Part shown: in pieces, positions 43,121 to 50,488 of the stretch | Layout of the letters: each line of letters begins with the position of its first letter | How positions within the stretch are numbered: the stretch's first letter is position 1 | Source: Sphingomonas aerophila | Lineage (GTDB): Bacteria > Pseudomonadota > Alphaproteobacteria > Sphingomonadales > Sphingomonadaceae | DNA length: 64,000 nt | Assembly (NCBI RefSeq): GCF_014199305.1 | Contig: NZ_JACIJK010000011.1 | Span: forward strand, 1 to 64,000 | Reading direction: 5' to 3' | Made by a program: the position numbers and the translations under genes | Notes under the pieces: generated by a model | The model's database searches: none | Seen by the model: only the letters and a program-made list of their open reading frames with translations | Told to the model about the DNA's origin: nothing

Positions 43121-44134
43121 TCAGGCGACCGTAACCAGGTGCTCGCCTCCCTCTTGCTGCACGAAGCTTGTCCGCTTGCCCGTGAAGCGCTCGATCACCG
43201 CCGCTGCGGTACGGGCATGCTCGCTCGGCTTCACAGTCGTGAACGCGCCGCCGCCCGCGACCGCCATCGGCAGCAGCAGCTGATCGGCGAGATACGGCCC
43301 GGCAAAGGCGTCGCAAGCGAGATAGCCGCGCATTCGCGCGCACGCCTGACGCGCAAGGCTCTCGGCCGTCACGCCGAGCCGGCCGAAGCCGCTAACGACC
43401 TCCGTCGCCTGCTCGAAGCGGGCCTCGAGCAGCAGGATGTTGCCGGGACCTTGGTCTTCGGGCAGCTCGCGGACGTAGCTCTCCCGCTCCGACCAGCCGA
43501 GGTCCTTACGGACGACGGCGATCTCCCGCTCGGCGATGGAGAACGGGAGCCCGGCGAACAAAGCGCACGCGCTCACCCCCAGCGCCGCGCCTCGCGCCAA
43601 GCCCTCGATCTGCCGTAGGGGCGCGGGCTCGATTTCCACTTCGATCCGGCCGGCTCCGCGCGGGTAGAAGCCATGGCGCACCAGCTTTGCATCGACCCGC
43701 GGCCCCATCCGGTTGGTGATGGGCAGGAAGACGCGGTCGATGAAGTCGAACGGCGGCGCACCGAAGTTGTGCGTGCCGCCCTCCAGCATAAGCCGCGAAG
43801 GTGCGCCCGCCAGCAGCAGCGGCATCAGCACCGTCTGGAGCACGAGCCCTGTCGAGCCCGCGGTGCCGACCGCGAACCGGTACTCGCCGGGCGTGACCCG
43901 CCCCGGCCGGAAGGTAACCTCGGACGAGCCCACCGTCAGCCCCTCGCACTCGCCCCCGCCGATCGCGCACGCCGCCTCGATCGCGGTTACGTGCTGGCGC
44001 ATCAGCCCCGGCTTCGACCGGCGCGCGCGGACGTCCGTGATCCGCACCGCCTCGCCCGTGACGAGCGACAGCGCGCACGCGTTGCGCACCACCTGTCCTC
44101 CGCCCTCGCCTTCCGATCCGTCGATCGTGATCAT
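43121..44134 (-). CDS. rtcA: RNA 3'-terminal phosphate cyclase RtcA
   Basis: 337 residues, the usual length. The N-terminus ITIDGSEGEGGGQVVRNACALS and the block KPGLMRQHVTAIEAA identify the RtcA family; the adenylylated catalytic His is His306 in PSEHARTAAAVIERF. RtcA uses ATP to convert RNA 3'-phosphates to 2',3'-cyclic phosphates, making ends that RtcB can seal. Its ATG overlaps the preceding stop (ATGA, 44131-44134), so it is translationally coupled to the nucleotidyltransferase. Cytoplasmic. Confidence 0.95.
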   Translation of the reverse strand: MITIDGSEGEGGGQVVRNACALSLVTGEAVRITDVRARRSKPGLMRQHVTAIEAACAIGGGECEGLTVGSSEVTFRPGRVTPGEYRFAVGTAGSTGLVLQTVLMPLLLAGAPSRLMLEGGTHNFGAPPFDFIDRVFLPITNRMGPRVDAKLVRHGFYPRGAGRIEVEIEPAPLRQIEGLARGAALGVSACALFAGLPFSIAEREIAVVRKDLGWSERESYVRELPEDQGPGNILLLEARFEQATEVVSGFGRLGVTAESLARQACARMRGYLACDAFAGPYLADQLLLPMAVAGGGAFTTVKPSEHARTAAAVIERFTGKRTSFVQQEGGEHLVTVA

Positions 44135-44928
44135 GTGTTCACCAGTTCCAGAAACAGCCCTTCGGCCTCTGCCTGAAGCTGGGGGTCGGGCGTCGTTGCC
44201 CGAACCTCAGCTGCACGCGCGAGCTCGTCGCGGATGAGCGCATCGAGGTCCGGTAGCCGCGTCCCGTTCGCGCGCTCGTTGGTCCGCCGCTTGGCCTCGA
44301 CCAGATCATCGATCTGCGTCGCGAGCGATTGCGGCAACTCAACAGCAGCGATCAAAGCCTGCAGGTTCATCGGCGGGCGCTCGCCCGGTCGCTCGCGCAG
44401 ATAGCGGATCGCCAGTGCCGGGCGCAGCGCGTAGAAGTACTTCTTCACTGGCACGGCATCGTCGCCCGCCAGCCAGCGATCTGCGGCGTTGCGGCCGAGG
44501 CCGGCATAGTGTTGCGCCAGCGCACGCGGATCGAGCACCGCATCGGCCAGCCCCGCCAGCTGGGCCACGACCGCGTGGTCGGGCCGGTAGCGGATCGGAG
44601 AACCGATCCACTCGCTGACCACCGCGTTCGACTTGAGCAGCAGCCCGAGAGCCTTGCGGATGTCCCAGCCGTTCAGGTCGATCTCGTCCTCGATCGGCGT
44701 CTCGATCACGTCGCGACCGGGCGTGAGCGACAGATACCAGTCGCGCCGCCGCACGTAGACGAAGCGGACATCATAGTCGCTGTCGGGCGACGGGAAGCCC
44801 CAGGCGCGCGAACCGGATTCGACCGCCAGCAACAGGCGCACGTCGTGCTCCTCCTCGATCGCGGTCAGCCGCACGTCGATCTCCTGACGGATCGCGGGCG
44901 CGATCGCGTCCTCCTGCACCGTATCCAT
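44131..44928 (-). CDS. RlaP-type nucleotidyltransferase (DNA polymerase beta superfamily)
   Basis: 265 residues. ESGSRAWGFPSPDSDYDVRFVYVR (about 37-60) is the GS..DxD active site of the pol-beta superfamily in the specific wording of the RNA-repair-associated group (RlaP, Pfam RNA repair pathway DNA polymerase beta family). A helical C-terminal region follows. It probably adds nucleotides to RNA ends or a partner; the exact reaction is not established. It lies 24 bases after rtcB and overlaps rtcA. An orphan function elsewhere is unlikely given this context. Confidence 0.85.
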   Translation of the reverse strand: MDTVQEDAIAPAIRQEIDVRLTAIEEEHDVRLLLAVESGSRAWGFPSPDSDYDVRFVYVRRRDWYLSLTPGRDVIETPIEDEIDLNGWDIRKALGLLLKSNAVVSEWIGSPIRYRPDHAVVAQLAGLADAVLDPRALAQHYAGLGRNAADRWLAGDDAVPVKKYFYALRPALAIRYLRERPGERPPMNLQALIAAVELPQSLATQIDDLVEAKRRTNERANGTRLPDLDALIRDELARAAEVRATTPDPQLQAEAEGLFLELVNT

Positions 44929-44952
44929 GGAACCCCCTTGGGGTGGTGTACG

Positions 44953-46176
44953 TCAGCCCTTGACGCACACCACCTGCTTCAGCGTGTGGACGATCTCGAC
45001 CAGGTCGGCCTGCGCCGCCATCACCGCCTCGATCGGCTTGTAGGCCTTGGGCGTTTCGTCGATCACGCCCTCGTCCTTGCGGCATTCGACACCCGCGGTG
45101 TCGGCGATGTGCTCGTCGAGCGTCACCAGCTTCTTCGCCTGGGTCCGGCTCATAACCCGGCCGGCGCCGTGCGAGCAGCTGTCGAAGCTCTCCGGGTTGC
45201 CCAGCCCCCGCACGATGAACGACTTGGCGCCCATCGAGCCCGGGATGATCCCCATCACGCCCTTGGCCGCACGCACCGCGCCCTTGCGGGTCACGAGCAC
45301 GTTCTCGCCGAAGTGGTTCTCGCGCGTGACGTAGTTGTGGTGGCAGTTCACCGCCTCCAGCTCCGCCTCGAACGGCTTGGCGATCGCACCCCGCAGCGCG
45401 GCGATGACGTTGGTCATCATGGTCCGCCGGTTCAGCGCCGCATAGTCCTGCGCCCAGCCGACCGCCTCGACATAGTCGTCGAAATGATCGGTGCCTTCCG
45501 GGAAATAGGCGAGGTCCTCGTCGGGCAGGTTCACGAACCAGCGGCGCATGTCCTGCTTCGCCAGCTCGATGAAGAAGCTGCCGATCGCGTTGCCGACGCC
45601 GCGCGAGCCTGAGTGCAGCATCACCCACACGGCTCCGTGTTCGTCGAGGCACAGCTCGATGAAGTGGTTGCCGGTGCCTAGAGTGCCGAGGTGGACCATG
45701 TTGTTGGTCTTCGCCAGCTTCGGGTACTTGTCGGTGATAAGCTGGAAGCGCGCGGCCAGCGTAGCCCAGGCCTCCACGATCGCAGGCGGGGGCGAACCCC
45801 AGGATCCCGGATCGCGCTTGCCCTGCTTCACGTCGCGGCCGTGCGGGACGGCGCGCTCGATCGCCGAGCGGACCCCCTCTAGATTGTCCGGAAGGTCGCT
45901 CGCCATCAGCGAGGTGCGCGCCGCCATCATTCCGCAGCCGATGTCCACCCCGACCGCGGCCGGGATGATCGCGCCCTTGGTCGGGATCACCGAGCCTACG
46001 GTGGCGCCGATGCCGACATGGACGTCGGGCATGGCGGCGACATGCTTGAACACGAACGGCATCTGCGCCGCCCGCGCGAGCTGATCGCGCGCCTTGTCGT
46101 CGACCGGCACGCCGCGCGTCCAGCTCTTGATCGGCACGCCGCCCTCGACGGGCTGGAACTCGTAGGTCGTCGTCAT
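44953..46176 (-). CDS. rtcB: RNA-splicing ligase RtcB
   Basis: 407 residues, the length of bacterial RtcB. Key residues are visible: metal-binding Cys81 in VGVDIGCGMM, GTGNHFIE (168-174), the metal His pair in NCHHNYV, and the guanylylated His336 in SCSHGAGR. RtcB joins RNA 2',3'-cyclic or 3'-phosphate ends to 5'-OH ends using GTP and Mn2+, repairing cleaved tRNAs. Its start lies 25 bases after the last tRNA-like RNA of the array, so it is transcribed with them. Cytoplasmic. Confidence 0.97.
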   Translation of the reverse strand: MTTTYEFQPVEGGVPIKSWTRGVPVDDKARDQLARAAQMPFVFKHVAAMPDVHVGIGATVGSVIPTKGAIIPAAVGVDIGCGMMAARTSLMASDLPDNLEGVRSAIERAVPHGRDVKQGKRDPGSWGSPPPAIVEAWATLAARFQLITDKYPKLAKTNNMVHLGTLGTGNHFIELCLDEHGAVWVMLHSGSRGVGNAIGSFFIELAKQDMRRWFVNLPDEDLAYFPEGTDHFDDYVEAVGWAQDYAALNRRTMMTNVIAALRGAIAKPFEAELEAVNCHHNYVTRENHFGENVLVTRKGAVRAAKGVMGIIPGSMGAKSFIVRGLGNPESFDSCSHGAGRVMSRTQAKKLVTLDEHIADTAGVECRKDEGVIDETPKAYKPIEAVMAAQADLVEIVHTLKQVVCVKG

Positions 46177-46200
46177 GGTCTTGGGTCCTTGTATCCGGTC

Positions 46201-46322
46201 GTGGCGACGATTGGGTGCGAGACAGCCTGATGCTCTAACCGCTGAGCTACGGGGCCGAAGCCCCGGCCGGAGTCGAACCGGCGACCCTCAAGGTCCGATG
46301 TAGTCCCGCGGGCATTCGCCAC
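46201..46322 (-). ncRNA. Y-RNA-like permuted tRNA mimic, unit 5 (next to rtcB)
   Basis: 122 nt read on the minus strand. Closing stem GTGGCGA (5') with TCG-TCGCCAC (3'). After the shared 5' block comes a T-arm GCCGG-TTCGACT-CCGGC, then an acceptor-like helix closed on itself, CGGGGC-TTCG-GCCCCG, then a D-arm TA-GCTC-AGCGGTTA-GAGC-A. The order T-arm, acceptor, D-arm is that of a tRNA permuted through its anticodon region with the acceptor ends joined by a UUCG tetraloop. It is the most complete three-arm mimic in the array with unit 2. Confidence 0.8.
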
Positions 46323-46340
46323 GCTTGTTGTTCGTTCGTT

Positions 46341-46468
46341 GCCGACGACGAGGTTCGGCGAGACCGCGTTTTCTGAGCTATCCGGCGAACCGGAGGCGGG
46401 ATCGAACCGCCGACCTCCCGTGGCAAGCACGGGTGCTCTCCCATGTAGTCCCGCCAGCATTCGCCGGC
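46341..46468 (-). ncRNA. Y-RNA-like permuted tRNA mimic, unit 4
   Basis: 128 nt. Closing stem GCCGGCGA with TCGTCGGC, one C-to-T change giving a G-U pair that keeps the helix. Inside: GGGAGAGCA, then a hairpin CCCGTG-CTTGC-CACGGG like the anticodon arm of tRNA-Gly(GCC), a variable AGGTC, T-arm GGCGG-TTCGATC-CCGCC, helix TCCGG-TTCG-CCGGA and TAGCTCAG. Here the permutation point lies in the D-loop, so an anticodon-like arm is kept. This differs from units 2 and 5. Confidence 0.75.
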
Positions 46469-46480
46469 GTTGACTTAGGT

Positions 46481-46567
46481 CTGGCGACGAGAGTGGCGAG
46501 ACTTCCGGGTTGCCCCGGGGCGGAGTCGAACCGCCTATACCGATGTAGTCCCGCCGGCATTCGCCAG
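46481..46567 (-). ncRNA. Y-RNA-like permuted tRNA mimic, unit 3 (short form)
   Basis: 87 nt, the shortest unit. Closing stem CTGGCGA with TCG-TCGCCAG. T-arm GGCGG-TTCGACT-CCGCC directly followed by the helix CCGGG-GCAA-CCCGG closed by a GNRA tetraloop. The D-arm is missing: the helix runs straight into AAGTCTCGCC and the 3' closing strand. Either a minimal functional version or a deletion product. Confidence 0.75.
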
Positions 46568-46578
46568 CTTGTTTGATT

Positions 46579-46689
46579 ACGGCGACGAGGTGATGGAGGA
46601 CGGTTTGTGCTCTACCCAGCTGAGCTACCCGCTTGCGCGGGGCGGGACTCGAACCCGCGACACCATGTAGTCCTGCCGGCATTCGCCGT
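46579..46689 (-). ncRNA. Y-RNA-like permuted tRNA mimic, unit 2
   Basis: 111 nt. Closing stem ACGGCGA with TCG-TCGCCGT. T-arm GCGGG-TTCGAGT-CCCGC, acceptor-like helix CCCGC-GCAA-GCGGG with a GNRA loop, then a textbook D-arm TA-GCTC-AGCTGGGTA-GAGC-A. All three tRNA-type helices are perfect, so this unit should fold like a tRNA elbow plus acceptor without an anticodon arm. Confidence 0.8.
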
Positions 46690-46701
46690 GTGTGTTGGTA
46701 G

Positions 46702-46850
46702 GCCGTGGCGACGAGGGGTGGCGAGAGTGTCCTTTGAGCTACGGTGTCTGCCGGGGGTCTCGAACCCCATCTTCCGGTTTCCCGGCTGCTCTACTCTGGA
46801 CGTGCGGGTTTCCCCTGGTGACATGTACTCCCCCCGGCATTCGCCACGGC
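46702..46850 (-). ncRNA. Y-RNA-like permuted tRNA mimic, unit 1 (next to the Ro60 gene)
   Basis: 149 nt, the longest unit, starting 8 bases after the Ro60 stop. The 10-bp closing stem GCCGTGGCGA/TCG-TCGCCACGGC is the strongest of the five. Inside: GAGTAGAGCA, a hairpin CCGG-GAAA-CCGG in the anticodon-arm position, T-arm GGGG-TTCGAGA-CCCC, a weak CGG/CCG acceptor remnant and TAGCTCAAAGG. Like unit 4 it appears permuted through the D-loop, but its acceptor helix is degraded. Confidence 0.7.
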
Positions 46851-46857
46851 CTGTTCT

Positions 46858-48417
46858 TCAAACCTCCGTTTCGTTGACCAGCTCGACCCAGTCGCGCGTC
46901 TGCCCTTCGGCGAAGCGCGCTACCGTCTCAAACACGGCGTCGGAGAAGCCCCCGACGTTGAGGATGTCCGCTCGACCCGCCGCCTGGGTCGTCCCGTGCG
47001 GCTGGATGTCGACGCAGACGAGCTTGGCATTCGGGTTACGACGCTTCAGCCGCTCCCATTCCTGGATCGTTGCCGTCGCGCCGGAGCGCCGGGCGTCGAC
47101 CCAGGACTCGTTGTCCGACACGATCACCACCAGGTCCACCGCCGCCCGCTCCTTGTTGAGGACGCCAAGCGCCGCCGACACGTTGGTCCCGCCCCCACCG
47201 ATTGCCGCCAGCTTCGCCGCGTTGACGGCAAGGCGGGCGTTGGGATCGAGCGCCACCTTCACGACCCCGACCTCGAACGGCAGCACGCGGGCGTGCCGGT
47301 TGGTCCGCAACATCGCCGCCGCGACCAAGGCCGCCACGTCGATGCACCGCACCGTCGAGCTCGCACCCTTGCGGTAGCCGGTCGCCGGCGAGCTCATCGA
47401 GCCCGAAACGTCCGGGCAGACGACCACATTGCCCGCGACCTCAGGCACCTTGGCGAGCGAGGCCTCGAGCGCCGTCTCCAGCGCCGCCTGCACGGCGAGC
47501 GGCACGTCCTCGCCGACCGACCGCAACGCGACCAGCAGCTGATAGGGCAGCACCCGCGCCTTGGTCAGCGCCACGGGGTCAGCAAGCCGCCCCGCAACCG
47601 TCTCGGTCACCCCCGCCACGCCGAACGCGCCGTTACGCGCCAGCGTGTTGAGGTTGATCCTGAGCGCCTGCCAGCCCATCCGCCCCGCCAGCTCGCCCCA
47701 CTGCTCCGCGGTTAGCGGACGCGCGGTGAGCCATTCGAACGGCACAGGCGGCAGCGGTCCTGACGGCTCAAGCTTCCACGCCTCGAACGCGGCGATCTCG
47801 GCCGGCAGCGCGGCAAGGTCATACGGCTTGCCGATCAGCCAGCCGTAGAAGGCCCGTCGAGCGGCGTCCGAAGGCTTCGGGTGCACCATCCGCACGATGT
47901 CGGCGAGGCTCGGGGACGTGCCCGTCGCCGCGGCCAACAGGTCGCGAATGGACGCGCGCTCCAGCCACTGCGTCACCAACCGCTTCGGCCGCGAGCCGAG
48001 CGACGTCCGCCCGACCTGGCCCGAGCGCAGGATCTGCACATAGCTGCGCAGCATCCGCCCGGTGTCGACCACCCGCCCGAACACGCGGACCGCGAGGTCG
48101 GGCTCTGCAACGGTGAGATACGCCGCGAGCAGCGCCGGCATGTCCTTCATCGCGCCTACCTGGCGGGCGTAGACGGCAGCCTTGGCGACGAATGCCGGAT
48201 CGCACCCGCGTGCCGCCTCCAGCGCCTCGGCGAGGTGCTGTTCCGCGGTCGCGTAGAAGCTGTCGGCGAGTGTGCCCGTCGCGGCCAACTGCGCCAGCTT
48301 CGCCTCCGGCCCATAGACATAGGCCGGCGCCGCCTCGCGGTTCACCGCATCGGGCACCAACGCGCTTTGGGGCAGCAGCTTCGCCACTGCGCTCGCGAAC
48401 AATCCCTTGTTGGCCAT
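46858..48417 (-). CDS. rsr: TROVE-domain Ro60-like protein (Rsr)
   Basis: 519 residues from ATG 48417 with GGAGGG upstream; the open frame before it overlaps the tRNA and is not coding. The N-terminal two thirds is a helical TROVE ring (LLPQSALVPDAVNREAAPAYVYGPEAKLAQ, VYARQVGAMKDMPALLAAYL, LPYQLLVALRSVG). The C-terminal third is a von Willebrand A domain with MIDAS motif DVSGSMS, GGGTN and VSDNESW. Ro60 proteins bind misfolded RNAs and Y RNAs; in Salmonella and Deinococcus they guide exonucleases such as PNPase. Five candidate Y RNAs follow immediately, matching the Salmonella rsr-yrl order. Confidence 0.95.
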   Translation of the reverse strand: MANKGLFASAVAKLLPQSALVPDAVNREAAPAYVYGPEAKLAQLAATGTLADSFYATAEQHLAEALEAARGCDPAFVAKAAVYARQVGAMKDMPALLAAYLTVAEPDLAVRVFGRVVDTGRMLRSYVQILRSGQVGRTSLGSRPKRLVTQWLERASIRDLLAAATGTSPSLADIVRMVHPKPSDAARRAFYGWLIGKPYDLAALPAEIAAFEAWKLEPSGPLPPVPFEWLTARPLTAEQWGELAGRMGWQALRINLNTLARNGAFGVAGVTETVAGRLADPVALTKARVLPYQLLVALRSVGEDVPLAVQAALETALEASLAKVPEVAGNVVVCPDVSGSMSSPATGYRKGASSTVRCIDVAALVAAAMLRTNRHARVLPFEVGVVKVALDPNARLAVNAAKLAAIGGGGTNVSAALGVLNKERAAVDLVVIVSDNESWVDARRSGATATIQEWERLKRRNPNAKLVCVDIQPHGTTQAAGRADILNVGGFSDAVFETVARFAEGQTRDWVELVNETEV

Positions 48418-48434
48418 CGTCCAACCCTCCAATC

Positions 48435-48512
48435 TGGTCAGGGCGGCAGGATTTGAACCTGCGACCTTCCGCTCCCAAGGCGGACGCTCTACGCAGCCTG
48501 AGCTACGCCCTG
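48435..48512 (-). tRNA. tRNA-Pro(UGG)-like gene in the leader of the RNA-repair operon
   Basis: A complete cloverleaf on the minus strand: acceptor CAGGGCG (48512-48506) with CGCCCTG (48445-48439), discriminator A and an encoded CCA (to 48435). D-stem GCTC/GAGC, anticodon arm TCCGC-CTTGGGA-GCGGA (anticodon UGG, G37), variable AGGTC and T-arm GCAGG-TTCAAAT-CCTGC. The C1-G72 pair and A73 are proline identity marks. The D-loop reads AGGCTGCGTA and lacks a clean GG. It lies between the sigma54 promoter and the Ro60 ribosome-binding site, which begins 6 bases after the CCA. Confidence 0.85.
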
Positions 48513-48593
48513 TTCGCTTCGGGGCGGCCGGCCCATTCCGACCGCCCCTGCCGCGTATCCGCCGAACCGCTTCCGATCCGACGTGAGGAGTTT

Positions 48594-48609
48594 TGCAGGG
48601 GGCGTGCCA
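48594..48609 (-). promoter_or_regulatory. sigma54 (-24/-12) promoter of the RNA-repair operon
   Basis: Read on the minus strand: TGGCACG-CCCC-CTGCA, 15 of 16 positions of the TGGCACG-N4-TTGCW consensus with the GG-N10-GC spacing exact. It points at the tRNA-Pro-like gene and Ro60 (transcription expected to begin near 48583) and faces the divergent RtcR gene, a sigma54 activator. The 148 bases between it and rtcR should contain the RtcR binding sites, although no clear repeat was picked out there. Confidence 0.9.
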
Positions 48610-48757
48610 ACTGGCAGGCACCAGGATCAGAAATCTTCTAAGCATCTGCGATAGCGAGCATTCTCCTGATGTGACTAGGGCCGCTCGCCCGGTAGGTTGC
48701 AGTCCGAGGCCGCAAAACACTATCGACCCGTATCTCTTCTTATCCTAGCGTATCAGC

Positions 48758-50341
48758 ATGAAACCGCTCGTCGTCCTTGGCTTTCTCGGCTCCACCCTGG
48801 ACGCCAGCAAGTTCGGCCCGTCGCGCTGGAACAAGTGGCGGCCGTCGGTCGGACTGACGATGCACGAGGACCTGCGCGTCGACCGCTTCGTCCTGCTTCA
48901 CGGCGTGCAGCACACCCGCCTCGCCACCTACATCGCCGAGGATATCGCTGCCGTCTCGCCCGAGACGCGGGTCGAGCCGCACGTGATCGACTTCGCCGAC
49001 CCCTGGGATTTCGAGGAGGTCTACGGCAAGCTCCTCGACTTCGCCCGCGCCTATCCGTTCGATCCGGAGGCGGAGGACTATCTCGTCCACATCACCACGG
49101 GCACCCATGTCGCGCAGATCTGCCTGTTCCTGTTGACCGAGGCGCATTACCTGCCCGGCCGCCTGCTCCAGACGCAGCCGCGGCGTGGCACGACCGAGGC
49201 GGCGGGCACCTGGACCGCGATCGACCTCGACCTGTCGCGCTATGACAGCATCGCCACCCGCTTCGCTGCGGCGACCGCCGAGAGCACGAGCTTCCTCAAG
49301 TCCGGCATCGACACACGCAACGCCGCCTTCAACCGCATGATCGACGAGATCGAGCAGGTGGCGATCCGCTCCAAGGCGCCGCTGCTGCTGATGGGCCCGA
49401 CCGGCGCGGGCAAGAGCCAGCTCGCGCGCCGCATCTATGAACTGAAGCGCGCGCGCCGCCAGGTGAAGGGGCCGCTGGTCGAGGTGAATTGCGCCACGCT
49501 GAAGGGCGACGGCGCGATGTCGGCGCTGTTCGGGCACAGGAAGGGCGCCTTCACCGGCGCGGTCGCCGACCGGCCGGGGCTGCTCCGCTCGGCCGATACC
49601 GGCATGCTGTTCCTCGACGAGATCGGCGAGCTCGGGCTCGACGAGCAGGCGATGATCCTGCGCGCCATCGAGGACAAGCGCTTCCTGCCCGTGGGCTCGG
49701 ACAAGGAGGTGGAGAGCGACTTCCAGCTGATCGCCGGCACCAATCGCGACCTCGCCGCCTGCGTGGCGCAGGGCAGCTTCCGCGACGATCTCTACGCCCG
49801 CCTCAACCTGTGGACCTTCGCGCTCCCCGGCCTAGCCGACCGGCGCGAGGACATTGCCCCGAACCTCGACTACGAACTCGACCGCCACGCCGAGCGCGAG
49901 GGCGACCGGGTGACGTTCAACAAGGAAGCGCGCGAACGCTACCTTGCCTATGCCACCGGCCCGGAAGCGCGCTGGCCCGGCAACTTCCGCGACCTCGCCG
50001 CCAGCGTCACCCGCATGGCGACGTTCAGCCCCAAGGGCCGTATCGACCTCGCTTGCGTGGAGTCGGAGATCGCACGGCTGAAGCGTCTCTGGTCCGGCAA
50101 CCAGGTCGAGACCGACCAGCTCGCGGACTTGCTGCCAGACGCGGCCCTCGCCACACTCGACCCGTTCGACCGCGTCCAGCTCGCGCACGTCGTCGCCACT
50201 TGCCGAGCGAGCCGCTCGTTATCGGAGGCAGGCCGTGTGCTGTTCATCGCCTCACGAGCACAGAAGACTTCGTCGAACGACGCGGACCGGCTGCGAAAGT
50301 ACCTCGCCCGCTTTGACCTAAGCTGGGCACAGCTGACCTGA
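48758..50341 (+). CDS. rtcR: transcriptional regulator RtcR (CARF + sigma54 activator)
   Basis: 527 residues, normal for RtcR. The N-terminal 180 residues (LVVLGFLGSTLDASKFGPSRWNKWRPSVGLT, VHITTGTHVAQICLFLLTEAHYLPGRLLQTQP) are the CARF-type ligand-sensing domain. The AAA+ core has Walker A GPTGAGKS (213-220), GAFTGA (263-268) for sigma54 contact and the FLDEIGEL Walker B. A Fis-type HTH closes the protein. In enterobacteria RtcR is inhibited by its own sensor domain until an RNA-damage ligand is present. It is divergent from the operon it should control. Confidence 0.96.
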   Translation: MKPLVVLGFLGSTLDASKFGPSRWNKWRPSVGLTMHEDLRVDRFVLLHGVQHTRLATYIAEDIAAVSPETRVEPHVIDFADPWDFEEVYGKLLDFARAYPFDPEAEDYLVHITTGTHVAQICLFLLTEAHYLPGRLLQTQPRRGTTEAAGTWTAIDLDLSRYDSIATRFAAATAESTSFLKSGIDTRNAAFNRMIDEIEQVAIRSKAPLLLMGPTGAGKSQLARRIYELKRARRQVKGPLVEVNCATLKGDGAMSALFGHRKGAFTGAVADRPGLLRSADTGMLFLDEIGELGLDEQAMILRAIEDKRFLPVGSDKEVESDFQLIAGTNRDLAACVAQGSFRDDLYARLNLWTFALPGLADRREDIAPNLDYELDRHAEREGDRVTFNKEARERYLAYATGPEARWPGNFRDLAASVTRMATFSPKGRIDLACVESEIARLKRLWSGNQVETDQLADLLPDAALATLDPFDRVQLAHVVATCRASRSLSEAGRVLFIASRAQKTSSNDADRLRKYLARFDLSWAQLT

Positions 50342-50488
50342 CTGGATGACGCGTTCATAGATTAGACCCACAAGCGGACGCTCAGCTCAACGCTAGAGCC
50401 GCCCTAAAGCAGACGCTCGGTCACTGAGCTGAGTCCGCGGCTGTACATCGGCTGTCTCTCCATATTCCCGATGCTACGACGCGCCCCG

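Noticed and set aside
46177..46857. Several ordinary tRNA genes (plus strand or minus strand) between Ro60 and rtcB
   Set aside because: T-arm and D-arm signals are strong, but in every unit the T-arm precedes the D-arm or the D-arm is missing, and the acceptor strands are joined by a short loop, so no unit gives a normal cloverleaf.
46177..46857. CRISPR-like array because of the regularly spaced block GATGTAGTCCCGCCGGCATT
   Set aside because: Spacing is 90-180 bases, the repeat pairs with a second conserved block to form an RNA stem, and the intervening sequences are tRNA-like; no cas genes are present.
48418..48720. N-terminal extension of the Ro60 protein to 48720
   Set aside because: The extension is antisense-free but runs through the tRNA-Pro gene and the sigma54 promoter; ATG 48417 has GGAGGG and begins the conserved domain.
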